DNA of 64,000 nucleotides from an uncultured Muribaculaceae bacterium (lineage in GTDB: Bacteria > Bacteroidota > Bacteroidia > Bacteroidales > Muribaculaceae): positions 1-64,000 of the forward strand of contig CAJUAF010000003.1 of the NCBI GenBank assembly GCA_910584365.1, written 5' to 3'. Position 1 is the stretch's first letter. Each line of letters begins with the position of its first letter. Position numbers and translations under genes: made by a program. The notes below the pieces were generated by a model. The model saw only the letters and a list, made by a program, of their open reading frames with translations. It searched no databases and was not told the DNA's origin. Shown here in pieces: positions 31,902-40,267 of this stretch.

Positions 31902-32993
31902 TTAGATGGCGACCTGGACGAGCGCGTCCTCACCTACGAGAGTGCCGATTTTGGAGGCGGCGTAGATGTAGTTCTTGCGGTCCTTGTCGTTGAAAGAGAT
32001 ACTGAGGTTTGCGATCTTGTCCTTGTCGTTGGTACCCACGAAAAGATTTTCGGGGGAGCAAACGATGGCGCGGTGCGGGCAGTTCAGGGCGGTGCCATTG
32101 TCCTCGTACTTAGCAATCATGCGGTCCCAGATGTCGATGGCGTAGATGGGACGGCCGTCATACTCGGAGAGTGTGATGCCGGCGCCTACGTTCTCGAAAG
32201 GCATTGTGGTTTTGCCGTAGCGTTCCACAATGTCGGTGCGGAGGGCCTTGAACATGGAGGTCGTACAGAAGATTGCAGCCTTGCTGTCGTCGAAGATGCG
32301 GGAGTCTGCGTCGGACAGAAGGGTGTCGAAGATCTTGATGGCGGTACCCGGCGTGAGCAGCCCATTCTTCTGGGCGGCGTAAGTAACGGTATCGGTGCTG
32401 GAGACCGTCTCCGTTGCTGTGTTCGCGGCAATCTTGGTCTGCTGTTTCGGGTTGGCGGCGATGATGGCCTGCAGACGCTTCCACAGACCGTCGCACATCG
32501 TGAAGAGCGAGGGCTTGATGCCGGCCTTGAGGATACCGCCGTCGGCGATGTTCTTAGCGTCCTTGTCGCCGAACCACACGATACGCCAGAACATTTCGCG
32601 GATAGCCTTTTCGAGAAGAGGCATGAGTACGACGTCCCAGTAGGGAGTATCCTGGAGATACGCGATGTCGGTGCCGGTATTGAGGGACGACTCCGCGATG
32701 GTGTTCTCGAGGTCTTCGTAGCAGATTTCCTTGGGGATTTCCCAGCCGCCGAGTTCCCATTCCTTCTGAATACCGGTGATGTTGACGGAAGTGTAGGCGG
32801 GGTCGCAACCGCCGCCCTTTTCGCCGACATCGCCGAGGTCATTGATGTAACCGAGCTTCTGGCCGTTGGTAACGCCAGTCTTGGTCGTTACCGTCAGGTC
32901 GATGTCCGGGTCATCATACACCGTGAGAAAGAGCAACTCGCGAAGGTCGGTAATCGCCCCGTTGTCTACGGTAAATTGATTCCAGTTAATCAT
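31902..32993 (-). CDS. Major capsid protein
   Basis: 363 aa. HK97-like organisation is inferred from size, gene order (directly after the protease/scaffold gene) and content: N-terminal part with NGQKLGYINDLGDVGEKGGG, central WELGGWEIPKEICYEDL and P-domain/E-loop-like segments, C-terminal IYAIDIWDRM and SPENLFVGTN. No signal peptide. It builds the icosahedral head. Confidence 0.8.
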   Translation of the reverse strand: MINWNQFTVDNGAITDLRELLFLTVYDDPDIDLTVTTKTGVTNGQKLGYINDLGDVGEKGGGCDPAYTSVNITGIQKEWELGGWEIPKEICYEDLENTIAESSLNTGTDIAYLQDTPYWDVVLMPLLEKAIREMFWRIVWFGDKDAKNIADGGILKAGIKPSLFTMCDGLWKRLQAIIAANPKQQTKIAANTATETVSSTDTVTYAAQKNGLLTPGTAIKIFDTLLSDADSRIFDDSKAAIFCTTSMFKALRTDIVERYGKTTMPFENVGAGITLSEYDGRPIYAIDIWDRMIAKYEDNGTALNCPHRAIVCSPENLFVGTNDKDKIANLSISFNDKDRKNYIYAASKIGTLVGEDALVQVAI

Positions 32994-33024
32994 AACTTCG
33001 GATTAAATTGTTACACGATTGAGA

Positions 33025-34350
33025 TTAGTTGCGCTTCGCGCGTTTGGCGGCAGCGGCTTCGCGACGCTCGCGAATTGCCTTCTGCGTCTTGGACTCGGTG
33101 GGCTCCTCCTGGGCTTTGCCGGCGGGGGCACCATGGGAGACGAAACGACGGTTCTGAGGCGTGAAAGATGAGCGCATACCGAGAGCTGCGTCGAGCCAGG
33201 GTATACCGCCGGCCTTGTTGACCTTGGCGACGATGGCGCGGGCGTTCTTGAGTTCGGTCTTCTGCTCTTCTACCGTCTGCTGGAGTTCCTCAACGGTCTT
33301 CTGGAGTTCTTCGACCTGGGGAGCGGTCTCTTCGGGAGCCGCATCGGGATCGATTTCCTGAAGACGTCCCTGAAGCTCTGCGATAATGGCGCGGATTTCA
33401 TCGGGATCGTCCATGGAGTCCACGGGATCGGGGTCTTCGGGATCACCGCCGCCCTCTTCGGGCTGGATGATGTCGGTGATAATCTCGCCTTCGACCACAA
33501 TCTTGAGGCCGTCGTCGAGTACATAGGTGCCGTCGGGATATGCAACGTCACCGATCTGCGGGTCGCCGTCCTCTCGCTCGACGGTAAACTCGTTGCCGTC
33601 AGCGGCTGTTACGACCTGAGCCTTTGCGCGGGCCAGTCCGGCTTTCGCGAGGAAACGGGAAAGGGCCGAAGGCTTCTTTGCAGAAGTACCTGCAGTGGGG
33701 TTGGGTTTAGCCATAGTTTTGTTATTTGATTTGGTTTTGATATTGCGTTTCCTGAATCTGTGAGCGGTCGTAGGAACGAGAATGTGAGTGATAAAGCCGA
33801 GTTCCTGGGCGCGGTTTGCGTCGATGAAAGTGTCCTTATCCATGAGCGTTTGAAGCGCTTTGCGGTTGGCGCCGGTGCGTTCCACATACAGGTCGAGGAT
33901 TCTGTCCTGCTCCTCACGCAAGGATTTGGATTGAACTTCCAGGTCGGAAATGAGAGCGTCGAGCTTATCGGGGGTATATCGTACGGGCATGTCTGTCATC
34001 AGGTACTCGTATGCCGGATTGTGCAGGCACATACGCATATTCTTGTTGGCGTACCGACGCTCTGCCGGAGCAGCAAGAAGTATGACGGATGCAATGGACG
34101 AGCACTCGCCCTCTACGGTGGCAGAAATGGTCTTGCCGGACCGGCGGAGAGCATCATAAATAGCCCATCCCTCGCCACAGTCGCCGCCGCAACAGTGCAG
34201 GCGGATGTCTATGGTGTTATCATCCTCCGGAATAGCTTCGATGAATTCCTGAACGTCTTTGTAGCAAACCCCTTCGGGACCGCCGAAAGACTCCATGCAT
34301 AGCTTCTGCTCCTCATCGACTATATCGCTGTAGATTTTGAGTTTTGCCAT
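33025..34350 (-). CDS. ClpP-like prohead protease fused to scaffold-type C-terminus
   Basis: 441 aa. Residues ~1-190 are an SDH/ClpP-type serine protease: GGDCGEGWAIYDALRR, catalytic Ser in GECSSIASVILLAA, catalytic His in RMCLHNPAYE, and the Asp-bearing KDTFIDANRAQELGFI. Residues ~210-441 contain an Ala/Lys-rich linker, a beta insert (GNEFTVEREDGDPQIGDVAY) and a Glu-rich coiled coil (EELQKTVEELQQTVEEQKTE) typical of scaffolds, ending very basic. It matures the prohead; the fused scaffold is probably digested during maturation. Confidence 0.87.
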   Translation of the reverse strand: MAKLKIYSDIVDEEQKLCMESFGGPEGVCYKDVQEFIEAIPEDDNTIDIRLHCCGGDCGEGWAIYDALRRSGKTISATVEGECSSIASVILLAAPAERRYANKNMRMCLHNPAYEYLMTDMPVRYTPDKLDALISDLEVQSKSLREEQDRILDLYVERTGANRKALQTLMDKDTFIDANRAQELGFITHILVPTTAHRFRKRNIKTKSNNKTMAKPNPTAGTSAKKPSALSRFLAKAGLARAKAQVVTAADGNEFTVEREDGDPQIGDVAYPDGTYVLDDGLKIVVEGEIITDIIQPEEGGGDPEDPDPVDSMDDPDEIRAIIAELQGRLQEIDPDAAPEETAPQVEELQKTVEELQQTVEEQKTELKNARAIVAKVNKAGGIPWLDAALGMRSSFTPQNRRFVSHGAPAGKAQEEPTESKTQKAIRERREAAAAKRAKRN

Positions 34351-34770
34351 TGCGGGATTGGTATTATTAGTTTAATTCAATGTCAAAGTTACTCACGGTT
34401 TATGAGCTAAATATCAAGGTGTTAAGGGAATAAGGTGCAACCGTGGGTGCAGTAAATCAGTGAATGGCAGCAATGGCTAATAATTTGAGTGTCAAGAAAT
34501 TTTGTCGCAGGTTGAATGAATGCTCTTGCAGTAGTGTTCTAAATGGGTCGCGGTTGGTTATGACTGCGATGTAATATGTCGAGACTACGATTTGCGAAGA
34601 AAATTAAACAAAAAAGGCCCGGCGTTGAGCCGAGCCTTGACAGTGAAATCGCAATTTCACTCTTTTACCCATTTTTGAGGTGTTTATTCCTCATCGGGGG
34701 GGTATATAATTCATATTTTTATCGAACATTCTTATATATTCGTCTATATTCGTCGTTATTTAGTATTCCA
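34351..34770. other. Gene-free 420-bp region with late promoter and terminator
   Basis: No supported gene. At 34384-34391 (minus strand) TAACTTTG stands 34-41 bp before the protease ATG, with TTGA further upstream: probable promoter of the head operon. At 34608-34638 a 10-position stem with one mismatch followed by TTTTTTG on the minus strand is a terminator for the small-gene operon coming from the right, and AGTGAAAT/ATTTCACT (34642-34661) forms a second perfect hairpin. The ~200 bp between them hold nothing I can identify. Confidence 0.6.
34608..34661 (-). terminator. Tandem hairpins with T-tract ending the small-gene operon
   Basis: Minus strand: a perfect 8-bp AGTGAAAT/ATTTCACT hairpin (34642-34661), then AAGGCTCGGC/GCCGGGCCTT-like stem (34614-34638) and a T6 tract (to 34608). 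The second is a strong rho-independent terminator. Confidence 0.8.
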
Positions 34771-35223
34771 TTAGAACGCTGGGAATTGATAGTTAGCGAA
34801 TAGAGAGACGCGCTTAGTCATGATGTCTCTCAAGATTGGGATAAATTCGTTAATCTGGACGGCGATTATCTGGAGTCTTTCGCAGTCGTCCTTGTCGAGT
34901 AGGCTGAGGTCCGGGTGTGATGCTATATCACACAGACCATTCCTGATTGCCGACAGATGCAAAAGCGAAGTTGCGAGGCACATTCTACCTTCGGTTTGCT
35001 TGTGCCCCATGCTATTTGAAATCCCGGCTCGCATTTTGACTTTGGCTTCCTGGGCTGACACGCGGGGAATTCCTTGGCTTTCGCCGGGCCAACGAGAGGC
35101 GTAGCGCTCTACGATATATGCCCGGCCGTCGGACACGATATGATCGGCACCGACAATGGTCTTTTTCTTTGGGGCCCGTCTTGTAACCTCAGTGGTTACA
35201 ATAGTGGTGGTTGTTTCTTTCAT
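34771..35223 (-). CDS. Hypothetical phage protein
   Basis: 150 aa, unrecognised. N-terminal low-complexity Thr/Lys stretch (KETTTTIVTTEVTRRAPKKK), then a helical body (EGRMCLATSLLHLSAIRNGL, DDCERLQIIAVQINEFIPIL). Last gene of the 34.8-39.8 kb small-gene operon, followed by a terminator. Confidence 0.6.
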   Translation of the reverse strand: MKETTTTIVTTEVTRRAPKKKTIVGADHIVSDGRAYIVERYASRWPGESQGIPRVSAQEAKVKMRAGISNSMGHKQTEGRMCLATSLLHLSAIRNGLCDIASHPDLSLLDKDDCERLQIIAVQINEFIPILRDIMTKRVSLFANYQFPAF

Positions 35224-35235
35224 GCGATTATAGTG

Positions 35236-35673
35236 TTACATATTCTTACGATGGAAGTGTAAGGGACATTCGAGCTTGGAGAGAATATGCTGGTATGCCC
35301 GAACTTCACCGAGGGCGATAGCCCTGCGCTCGCTTTGAGTGCGACCAAGGTCGATATCGCCATCTTCAAAACTCTTGGTCGCTTTGGCGTCCCAGATTTG
35401 TCGGTCTTTCTCACTATTCTGGATCATCTGCTTGACGTAATCCAACAGAGGTGCGTCGGCTTCTTTACCATTCTCATAGAGATAGACTTTGAGGGTCTCG
35501 CTACACATCCACTGGCAATTGGATAGTTCAAATCCATACTTTTCTTCTATGGTCTCAAGGAATTCCTCAAAAGATTCGTAGCCTTCGGAGGCTTTGACCT
35601 CTTCGGGCGTCAGGTGGATGATGTTCTGTATTCCTTGCGTGAAATCCAGAATATACACATAGTTTGGTTCCAT
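35236..35673 (-). CDS. Hypothetical acidic phage protein
   Basis: 145 aa, acidic, unrecognised (MEPNYVYILDFTQGIQNIIH; GYESFEEFLETIEEKYGFEL). Starts 18 bp downstream of the next gene's stop in the small-gene operon. Confidence 0.55.
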   Translation of the reverse strand: MEPNYVYILDFTQGIQNIIHLTPEEVKASEGYESFEEFLETIEEKYGFELSNCQWMCSETLKVYLYENGKEADAPLLDYVKQMIQNSEKDRQIWDAKATKSFEDGDIDLGRTQSERRAIALGEVRAYQHILSKLECPLHFHRKNM

Positions 35674-35691
35674 ATTTTATTGATTCTTTTG

Positions 35692-35991
35692 TTATTGTTC
35701 CATTGGTTTATGTGGAGATTCTTGCACCAAATGATTACGAAATTTGGCTAATTCTATAATAAGAAGCTCAATTTTACTGATAAACTCATGTGTAGTATCC
35801 GTGTGTGCTTGATGTAATCTTACCTTGTTGTGGCAGTCTGCAAACTCCACGAACAAACAAGGCGATTCTCCATCGTCCGAGTATTCAATGTCGCCGTCAT
35901 AGCAGACAAGGCTACCAGTTGACGGAGAATCATCAGGATTGAGTTGAGTAACGGACTTGTAGTAAGTCTTTCGGGAATAGGTCTTATCCAT
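35692..35991 (-). CDS. Hypothetical phage protein
   Basis: 99 aa, unrecognised; beta N-terminal half (TGSLVCYDGDIEYSDDGESP), helical C-terminal half (TTHEFISKIELLIIELAKFR). Overlaps the upstream gene by 8 bp. Confidence 0.55.
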   Translation of the reverse strand: MDKTYSRKTYYKSVTQLNPDDSPSTGSLVCYDGDIEYSDDGESPCLFVEFADCHNKVRLHQAHTDTTHEFISKIELLIIELAKFRNHLVQESPHKPMEQ

Positions 35992-36355
35992 TCTTCTTTC
36001 TTTTGATAATGATTTCTACCTTCTGCGGTTCTGATTCCCATGTGAGGTCGGGGAATAATTCAGTCGGCAGAGTTATATAGTCGGCTGACTTGTTTTCCCA
36101 AAAATTAACCCCATTTCTTTTAGGCTTATCGCCGATGAGGACGTGCGCATTTGGGCTGTTATTATCTCTACACACCCATCCTTGAATCACGGTGTCTGCG
36201 CTCTTTTCTTGTTTGGTCACCTGCATGCCGAGGGCGAAGACGCGTCTAAACACCCTATTAAATAGAGACGGATCATCTTCAAGACCTCCGAGTTCTATAT
36301 ATTCTTCCCAGCACTCGCGGCGTTTCTGTTCATAGTCTTGTTGTGTCATAGCCAT
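35984..36355 (-). CDS. Hypothetical phage protein
   Basis: 123 aa, unrecognised. N-terminal helix (TQQDYEQKRRECWEEYIELG), C-terminal basic end. Overlaps its neighbours on both sides by 8-10 bp, indicating coupled translation. Confidence 0.55.
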   Translation of the reverse strand: MAMTQQDYEQKRRECWEEYIELGGLEDDPSLFNRVFRRVFALGMQVTKQEKSADTVIQGWVCRDNNSPNAHVLIGDKPKRNGVNFWENKSADYITLPTELFPDLTWESEPQKVEIIIKRKKNG

Positions 36356-36630
36356 TCAACTTTATTGTCAGTGATGTAATAATGCGACTTGCACGGAAGA
36401 TTGAAGCTGCCGACAGAGGGGCGTATGGTAACGCCTGACAGCCTTTCGGTCAGTGCCCAAAACATACCGTCGCTACGGCCAAATGGTAATACAACTACGT
36501 TGCCACAGCCGCAGGCACAAAGATGGGCGGTCGTTTTGAAAACCTTGCTGATATACAATACTCCCTCTTTCATATCTGAGACCGGCGGAATGAAGTCAAC
36601 GTATTCGGGCGTTAATTCGGTCTGTTTCAT
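36346..36630 (-). CDS. DUF6527-like zinc-binding protein
   Basis: 94 aa. GVLYISKVFKTTAHLCACGC holds a CxCxC cluster; SVGSFNLPCKSHYYI supplies a further Cys and His, and KVEWL ends the protein. This order (VLYIS, HLCACGC, P-S-x-G-x-x-x-x-P-C-x-S-H-Y) is that of the DUF6527 family as I remember it. Function unknown; homologues occur in defence-type loci and phages, but no partner gene of such a system is beside it here. Confidence 0.7.
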   Translation of the reverse strand: MKQTELTPEYVDFIPPVSDMKEGVLYISKVFKTTAHLCACGCGNVVVLPFGRSDGMFWALTERLSGVTIRPSVGSFNLPCKSHYYITDNKVEWL

Positions 36631-36633
36631 AAC

Positions 36634-36819
36634 TCAATCGTCTTTAAATATTTCATAAAACGCTCTATAGAAGCCATATATCAATAAGCCTATAAATACT
36701 CCTGCGACAACCCAATAACCCCATTTGGTTACTGCCATCAAGACAAATAATCCAAACACGGCAAAGAAACCGAGGAAAGAATACAGCACCCAAAGTGTGG
36801 CCTTTAATTTAGGATTCAT
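36634..36819 (-). CDS. Small membrane protein with two spans
   Basis: 61 aa, two hydrophobic helices (TLWVLYSFLGFFAVFGLFVL and WGYWVVAGVFIGLLIYGFYR). Overlaps the upstream gene by 4 bp. Unrecognised. Confidence 0.55.
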   Translation of the reverse strand: MNPKLKATLWVLYSFLGFFAVFGLFVLMAVTKWGYWVVAGVFIGLLIYGFYRAFYEIFKDD

Positions 36820-37145
36820 TCCTCCACCTCCTTTCCAAGTAATCGGCTGTATGCTGCTTCCGGAGACAACAACTCCCTGAACATTCGCTCTTTCTCTATA
36901 TATTTCATCGAGAATTTGCGGCGCATCTCCTTTTTGTTCTTACCGACGACCATCTGACAACCATTCACTCCTACAAAGCAATAATCGCGGTGGTGACGGG
37001 CGTTTTCTTTTAATGCCCATTTTATGGCTTCTTTGCAATACCGGTAGCTGTCATTCTGAACGCCCTCATAACCTTTACCCATAATGAAATGACCGAGGGC
37101 ATTTGCTTCCTCGAAGAAATGGCAGAGGGTATAAATCTGTCTCAT
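36816..37145 (-). CDS. Hypothetical basic phage protein
   Basis: 109 aa, unrecognised: MRQIYTLCHFFEEANALGHF, a central CKEAIKWALKENARHHRDYC and a charged C-terminus. ATGA overlaps on both sides couple it to its neighbours. Confidence 0.55.
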   Translation of the reverse strand: MRQIYTLCHFFEEANALGHFIMGKGYEGVQNDSYRYCKEAIKWALKENARHHRDYCFVGVNGCQMVVGKNKKEMRRKFSMKYIEKERMFRELLSPEAAYSRLLGKEVEE

Positions 37146-37318
37146 TTTTTCTCTAATTTATTGTAGCACCCGGCACAAATTGTTTGAGCCTTGCCATTGT
37201 TGATGACTATCTTGATGCCTTCAGCGCGTAGTTTTGTTGCGGTAGGCTTATAGTTGTAGAAACAGCCAAGTGGCTTTTCACAAATATCGCAGTAGACGGC
37301 GTAAGATTTTACAATCAT
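37142..37318 (-). CDS. Small zinc-ribbon protein
   Basis: 58 aa (MIVKSYAVYCDIC ... ICAGCYNKLEKK). Two CxxC pairs, CDIC near residue 10 and CAGC near residue 49, make a probable zinc ribbon. The stop overlaps the next ATG by 4 bp (ATGA), supporting translation. Function unknown; small zinc-ribbon proteins are frequent in phages. Confidence 0.65.
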   Translation of the reverse strand: MIVKSYAVYCDICEKPLGCFYNYKPTATKLRAEGIKIVINNGKAQTICAGCYNKLEKK

Positions 37319-37330
37319 ACCTTTGGTCGT

Positions 37331-37486
37331 TCAGTCTAATTCAAACTCATCTGCATAGACCCATATATGCTTGCCGGAGCCGCAAATTTCTACTTCCCAC
37401 TTATACATCGTGGGCCAATATTCTATTAGCACAATGTTCCGGTAGCCGAGGTACGGCTCTTTGAGAGTTGCTGATTTTCCTTCCAT
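37331..37486 (-). CDS. Very small hypothetical protein
   Basis: 51 aa, starting MEGKSATLKEPYLGYRNIVL and ending ADEFELD. Beta-rich (IVLIEYWPTMYKWEVEI), with no family assignment. It fills the otherwise empty space between 37318 and 37502 in the same direction as the operon, so it is probably real. Confidence 0.5.
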   Translation of the reverse strand: MEGKSATLKEPYLGYRNIVLIEYWPTMYKWEVEICGSGKHIWVYADEFELD

Positions 37487-37501
37487 GATTCTTAGCGTTC
37501 T

Positions 37502-37768
37502 TTATAAGTTCTCTAATATTTCTATGAATGGTTCGTAATATTCGTTGCCGCTTAGTAGTACAACCTTCCCGGCTGGTACTCTTTCATCACAGCCGTGGAA
37601 GAATCCCCGAAGAAAGCCGCTACGTTCTTCCTCCGAGTCAAATTCCTCTTTGTTGTATTCAAGGAAACTATTTTCCTCGACATATTCGCGGAAGCCGTCT
37701 ACGTCGTTATCATCGATGAGGGATTCGGCTTCGTTGTCCTCGATGATATATGCGATAAACTTTCCCAT
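37502..37768 (-). CDS. Hypothetical very acidic phage protein
   Basis: 88 aa with about a third Asp/Glu (EDNEAESLIDDNDVDGFREY). Size and charge resemble DNA-mimic type phage inhibitors, but this is composition only. One bp from the next gene. Confidence 0.55.
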   Translation of the reverse strand: MGKFIAYIIEDNEAESLIDDNDVDGFREYVEENSFLEYNKEEFDSEEERSGFLRGFFHGCDERVPAGKVVLLSGNEYYEPFIEILENL

Positions 37769-37769
37769 G

Positions 37770-38243
37770 TTAGAATTCCGGGTCTATGTAATGACTTTGA
37801 TAATGCAGGAGTAAGCGCACTCCGTCTTTGGAATGGTGGCCTTCCATAATCCACTTGCCGTTGGAACGCTTCGTGAATATGTACTCTCCGCCTTCCAATT
37901 CAGGGAGTATCTTATACCTGCCGGCATGGTAATCAATACACTCCACCTGATTGTCGCGGACGGCAACCTTGCAGGGGCTAATGATGCGCGTTACTGTGGC
38001 GGCGTGTCTGTCTGTATAGAAATACACAGTACACGGCAGCCCTACGCGCGGCACAAGGGCTTTTAAGGCTTCGTTCTCACGCCGTTCTTTATCATCGCGC
38101 CACGCAGAGTATCGCTTGCTTATCTCCTGACGCCTTTTAGCGTCTCCTAAAGCCGCTTCCCATTCCTGACGGTCCTTTTCGTGGTCGGGGTATTCCTCGG
38201 CCTTGGTTGCCTCATAGCGGGCAAAACTTTCTTCGCTTGTCAT
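37770..38243 (-). CDS. Hypothetical phage protein
   Basis: 157 aa from the ATG at 38243, chosen because a GGAGG lies 8 bp upstream and a longer reading would run through the upstream gene. N-terminal charged helices (EKDRQEWEAALGDAKRRQEI), C-terminal beta part (CTVYFYTDRHAATVTRI, GEYIFTKRSNGKWIMEGHH). Unrecognised. Confidence 0.55.
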   Translation of the reverse strand: MTSEESFARYEATKAEEYPDHEKDRQEWEAALGDAKRRQEISKRYSAWRDDKERRENEALKALVPRVGLPCTVYFYTDRHAATVTRIISPCKVAVRDNQVECIDYHAGRYKILPELEGGEYIFTKRSNGKWIMEGHHSKDGVRLLLHYQSHYIDPEF

Positions 38244-38247
38244 AGTT

Positions 38248-38439
38248 TTATCCTCCATAGAGCATCTGGCAGAAGTCTGACATTCTTTCCGAGTCGAAAT
38301 CGGGCAGACCTTCGTAGCCGGATTCGTAATAATAGATTGCGTACTCTTCCTCTTCGTAATTGAGGGGATGGCCCAGGGCTTTTTCAATAGCCTTTTTGTT
38401 GACCTGCTGTGTCTTTGGATTATAATAGGTTGTCTCCAT
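38248..38439 (-). CDS. Hypothetical small acidic protein
   Basis: 63 aa, unrecognised (METTYYNPKTQQVNKKAIEK; YEEEEYAIYYYESGYEGL). Four bp from the upstream gene and 4 bp before the next start. Confidence 0.5.
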   Translation of the reverse strand: METTYYNPKTQQVNKKAIEKALGHPLNYEEEEYAIYYYESGYEGLPDFDSERMSDFCQMLYGG

Positions 38440-38443
38440 GTCT

Positions 38444-38743
38444 TTAGTGCTTTGGGTTCTCCATTACTGAGAAAGAGTCTTTGCCCGTGCGGAGAATGGT
38501 GAATACTTTGAATACTTGCTTTTTCCAGAAATCATAGTCCCGCTGGAAGTCTTCGGGTTCCTCGATGCGGAGAGAAGTGCCGTTTTCCCGGTAAAACCAC
38601 TGTGCTGTCTGACCGACTTTCATGTTGTCGATTCGTTTGAAGTCCTCAAGCAGGTCGCTGAAGAAGCCTTTCATTCGGGGACATGCCTCATTCATCATAG
38701 ACTTTTTGAGGTCTTCGAGGGTATATTCTTCGTTGTCAATCAT
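38444..38743 (-). CDS. Hypothetical phage protein
   Basis: 99 aa from the ATG at 38743 (MIDNEEYTLEDLKKSMMNEA), which gives an 8-bp overlap with the upstream gene; a longer reading would overlap it heavily. Helical, with a FQRDYDFWKKQVFKVFTILR segment. Unrecognised. Confidence 0.55.
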   Translation of the reverse strand: MIDNEEYTLEDLKKSMMNEACPRMKGFFSDLLEDFKRIDNMKVGQTAQWFYRENGTSLRIEEPEDFQRDYDFWKKQVFKVFTILRTGKDSFSVMENPKH

Positions 38744-39068
38744 ATTCGTAGTCTTTAGCATAGTTATCGATAAAGTCATCCGTCCACTTGATGTCGCTGA
38801 ACTTGAGGCGAGCAATGGGGTCGAACGGAATCTCGGGGTGGTCGAACTCCAGAAGATAATCGTGGCGCCCCTCGTCGCCGAGCAGATTGCCGGTTATACG
38901 CCGGCAGCCCGTGAGATTCTTACCCGGGGCAAAACCCGTGTCTTCTTGGAAATATCGGTTAGCTTCGTTCCAATCCTGGTCTTCGGGGACATACAAGGCT
39001 AACATCACGGCGGTGTTGCTGACGTCTATATTGCGGAGGTCAGCGAATGGTATCGGAGTTGTGTTCAT
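38736..39068 (-). CDS. Hypothetical phage protein
   Basis: 110 aa, acidic, unrecognised (MNTTPIPFADLRNIDVSNTA; DEGRHDYLLEFDHPEIPFDP). One bp from the upstream gene. Confidence 0.55.
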   Translation of the reverse strand: MNTTPIPFADLRNIDVSNTAVMLALYVPEDQDWNEANRYFQEDTGFAPGKNLTGCRRITGNLLGDEGRHDYLLEFDHPEIPFDPIARLKFSDIKWTDDFIDNYAKDYEYD

Positions 39069-39069
39069 A

Positions 39070-39495
39070 TCAGAGGTTGTTATAGAGCCACTTTTCGTCT
39101 AAGTCCGAGAGTTTGAGCCCTAATTTGATTTTATGTTTGATTATTTCCTTGCGGCCGATGTAAGTGTCGAGGAATTTTTCAGCCTCTTGGTCTGTGCTGG
39201 GATTGTTCCCGGCGTAGAGAAGCTGGATAATGAGGTCGGTCATTTCGCTTTTCTGCTCTCGGAGGCTTTCAATTGTCCCGTTTGCTTCGTCCAACAATCC
39301 TTTGTTGGTTAGTGCTTCTGACCGCGCTTTCATCGCAGAATGGCAGTTCTCGAATACGTCTATTCCGCAGTCTATCATAAAGTCCCTGCGAATGTTCTCG
39401 CACATAGCGTCGATGGTCTCCGGCTTAAATACCTGCGCGAAGTAGGTATCTCCCTTGAGAGACTGGAGAATCTTAATTTCTTGTGATGCGTCCAT
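39070..39495 (-). CDS. Hypothetical helical phage protein
   Basis: 141 aa, mostly helical (SAMKARSEALTNKGLLDEAN; GTIESLREQKSEMTDLIIQL). Unrecognised. Four bp from the operon's first gene. Confidence 0.55.
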   Translation of the reverse strand: MDASQEIKILQSLKGDTYFAQVFKPETIDAMCENIRRDFMIDCGIDVFENCHSAMKARSEALTNKGLLDEANGTIESLREQKSEMTDLIIQLLYAGNNPSTDQEAEKFLDTYIGRKEIIKHKIKLGLKLSDLDEKWLYNNL

Positions 39496-39499
39496 GATG

Positions 39500-39841
39500 T
39501 TAGGCTGCTATGGTTAATAATTCCTTTTCCATATCGGCGAGGAAAGCCTGGCGCTCTGCTTCGCAGATGAACCGATTCACGATGTAGGTTGCCCGCCCAA
39601 AGACTTCAAGCAGTTTCTCAATGACCTTGTGCGAGGCGATGGCAATTACCGTTGAGGGCTTCAGGCCGTCTGCGGTCCAGACGCAATCGCCGGGTTTCCA
39701 TCCGTGGCATTGTTCTCGGATTCCCAGACCGCCTTCGGAGGTCCTGAATATTATCACGTTCTTACCGTCGAGCTCGGAGTCTGTCATGTCGAGCCATTCT
39801 TTCATTTCTCGGTAGTAGAGAGTGATTTTCTTTAGCTTCAT
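39500..39841 (-). CDS. Hypothetical phage protein, operon head
   Basis: 113 aa, alpha/beta (KLKKITLYYREMKEWLDMTD; CVWTADGLKPSTVIAIASHK). First gene behind repeat promoter copy 5 and head of the run of small genes down to 34.8 kb. Unrecognised. Confidence 0.6.
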   Translation of the reverse strand: MKLKKITLYYREMKEWLDMTDSELDGKNVIIFRTSEGGLGIREQCHGWKPGDCVWTADGLKPSTVIAIASHKVIEKLLEVFGRATYIVNRFICEAERQAFLADMEKELLTIAA

Positions 39842-39860
39842 CGTTCTTTTGAGTTTTGAT

Positions 39861-39949
39861 TAAACATCTTATTTGCATATACAAAAGTAATCAAAAATAA
39901 TCATATACGCAAATTTTAGAGCAATTATTTTAATCAAATCTGCAATTTT
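39861..39949 (-). promoter_or_regulatory. Phage promoter/operator repeat, copy 5
   Basis: The clearest copy. Minus strand: TTGCAGATTTGATTA block, TTTGCGTATATGATTA block with the -33 TTTG, TACTTTTG (-7, 39882-39889), then TATGCAAATAAGATG before the 113-aa gene. The TTTG to TACTTTTG spacing is 20 bp. Confidence 0.85.
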
Positions 39950-40006
39950 TTCGGGTGTTTGATAGTAAGGTAAAGGGGCGCACCCAAGCGGATACGCCCC
40001 GAATAG

Positions 40007-40267
40007 TTAGAGGTCAACGGAATCAATAGAGGGGTTGACGGGTTCTTTCGATACCAGAAGAGCTCCATTTTTGATGTCGCACTGCCGGCCCATGCCATAA
40101 TATCCCGTGAGACTTTTGTAGCCCCAATCGGAAATAATGCCTTTCTCAAGCATTTTATCGGCAAACTCCGTGAAGTGTTCCTCATCAGAAAATATACCGA
40201 TGGTACGCAGGCTGCTCGTAGTGAGCCAGGGGTCGCCCGCTTGAAGAACTATTACTTCGCCGTCCAT
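40007..40267 (-). CDS. Hypothetical phage protein
   Basis: 86 aa, unrecognised (MDGEVIVLQAGDPWLTTSSL; GYKSLTGYYGMGRQCDIKNG). Overlaps the upstream gene by 16 bp and is the last gene before repeat promoter copy 5. Confidence 0.55.
   Translation of the reverse strand: MDGEVIVLQAGDPWLTTSSLRTIGIFSDEEHFTEFADKMLEKGIISDWGYKSLTGYYGMGRQCDIKNGALLVSKEPVNPSIDSVDL

Noticed and set aside
32073..33164. A 363-codon plus-strand frame opposite the capsid gene
   Set aside because: Shadow frame of a well-supported capsid gene, typical of high-GC third positions; no independent evidence.
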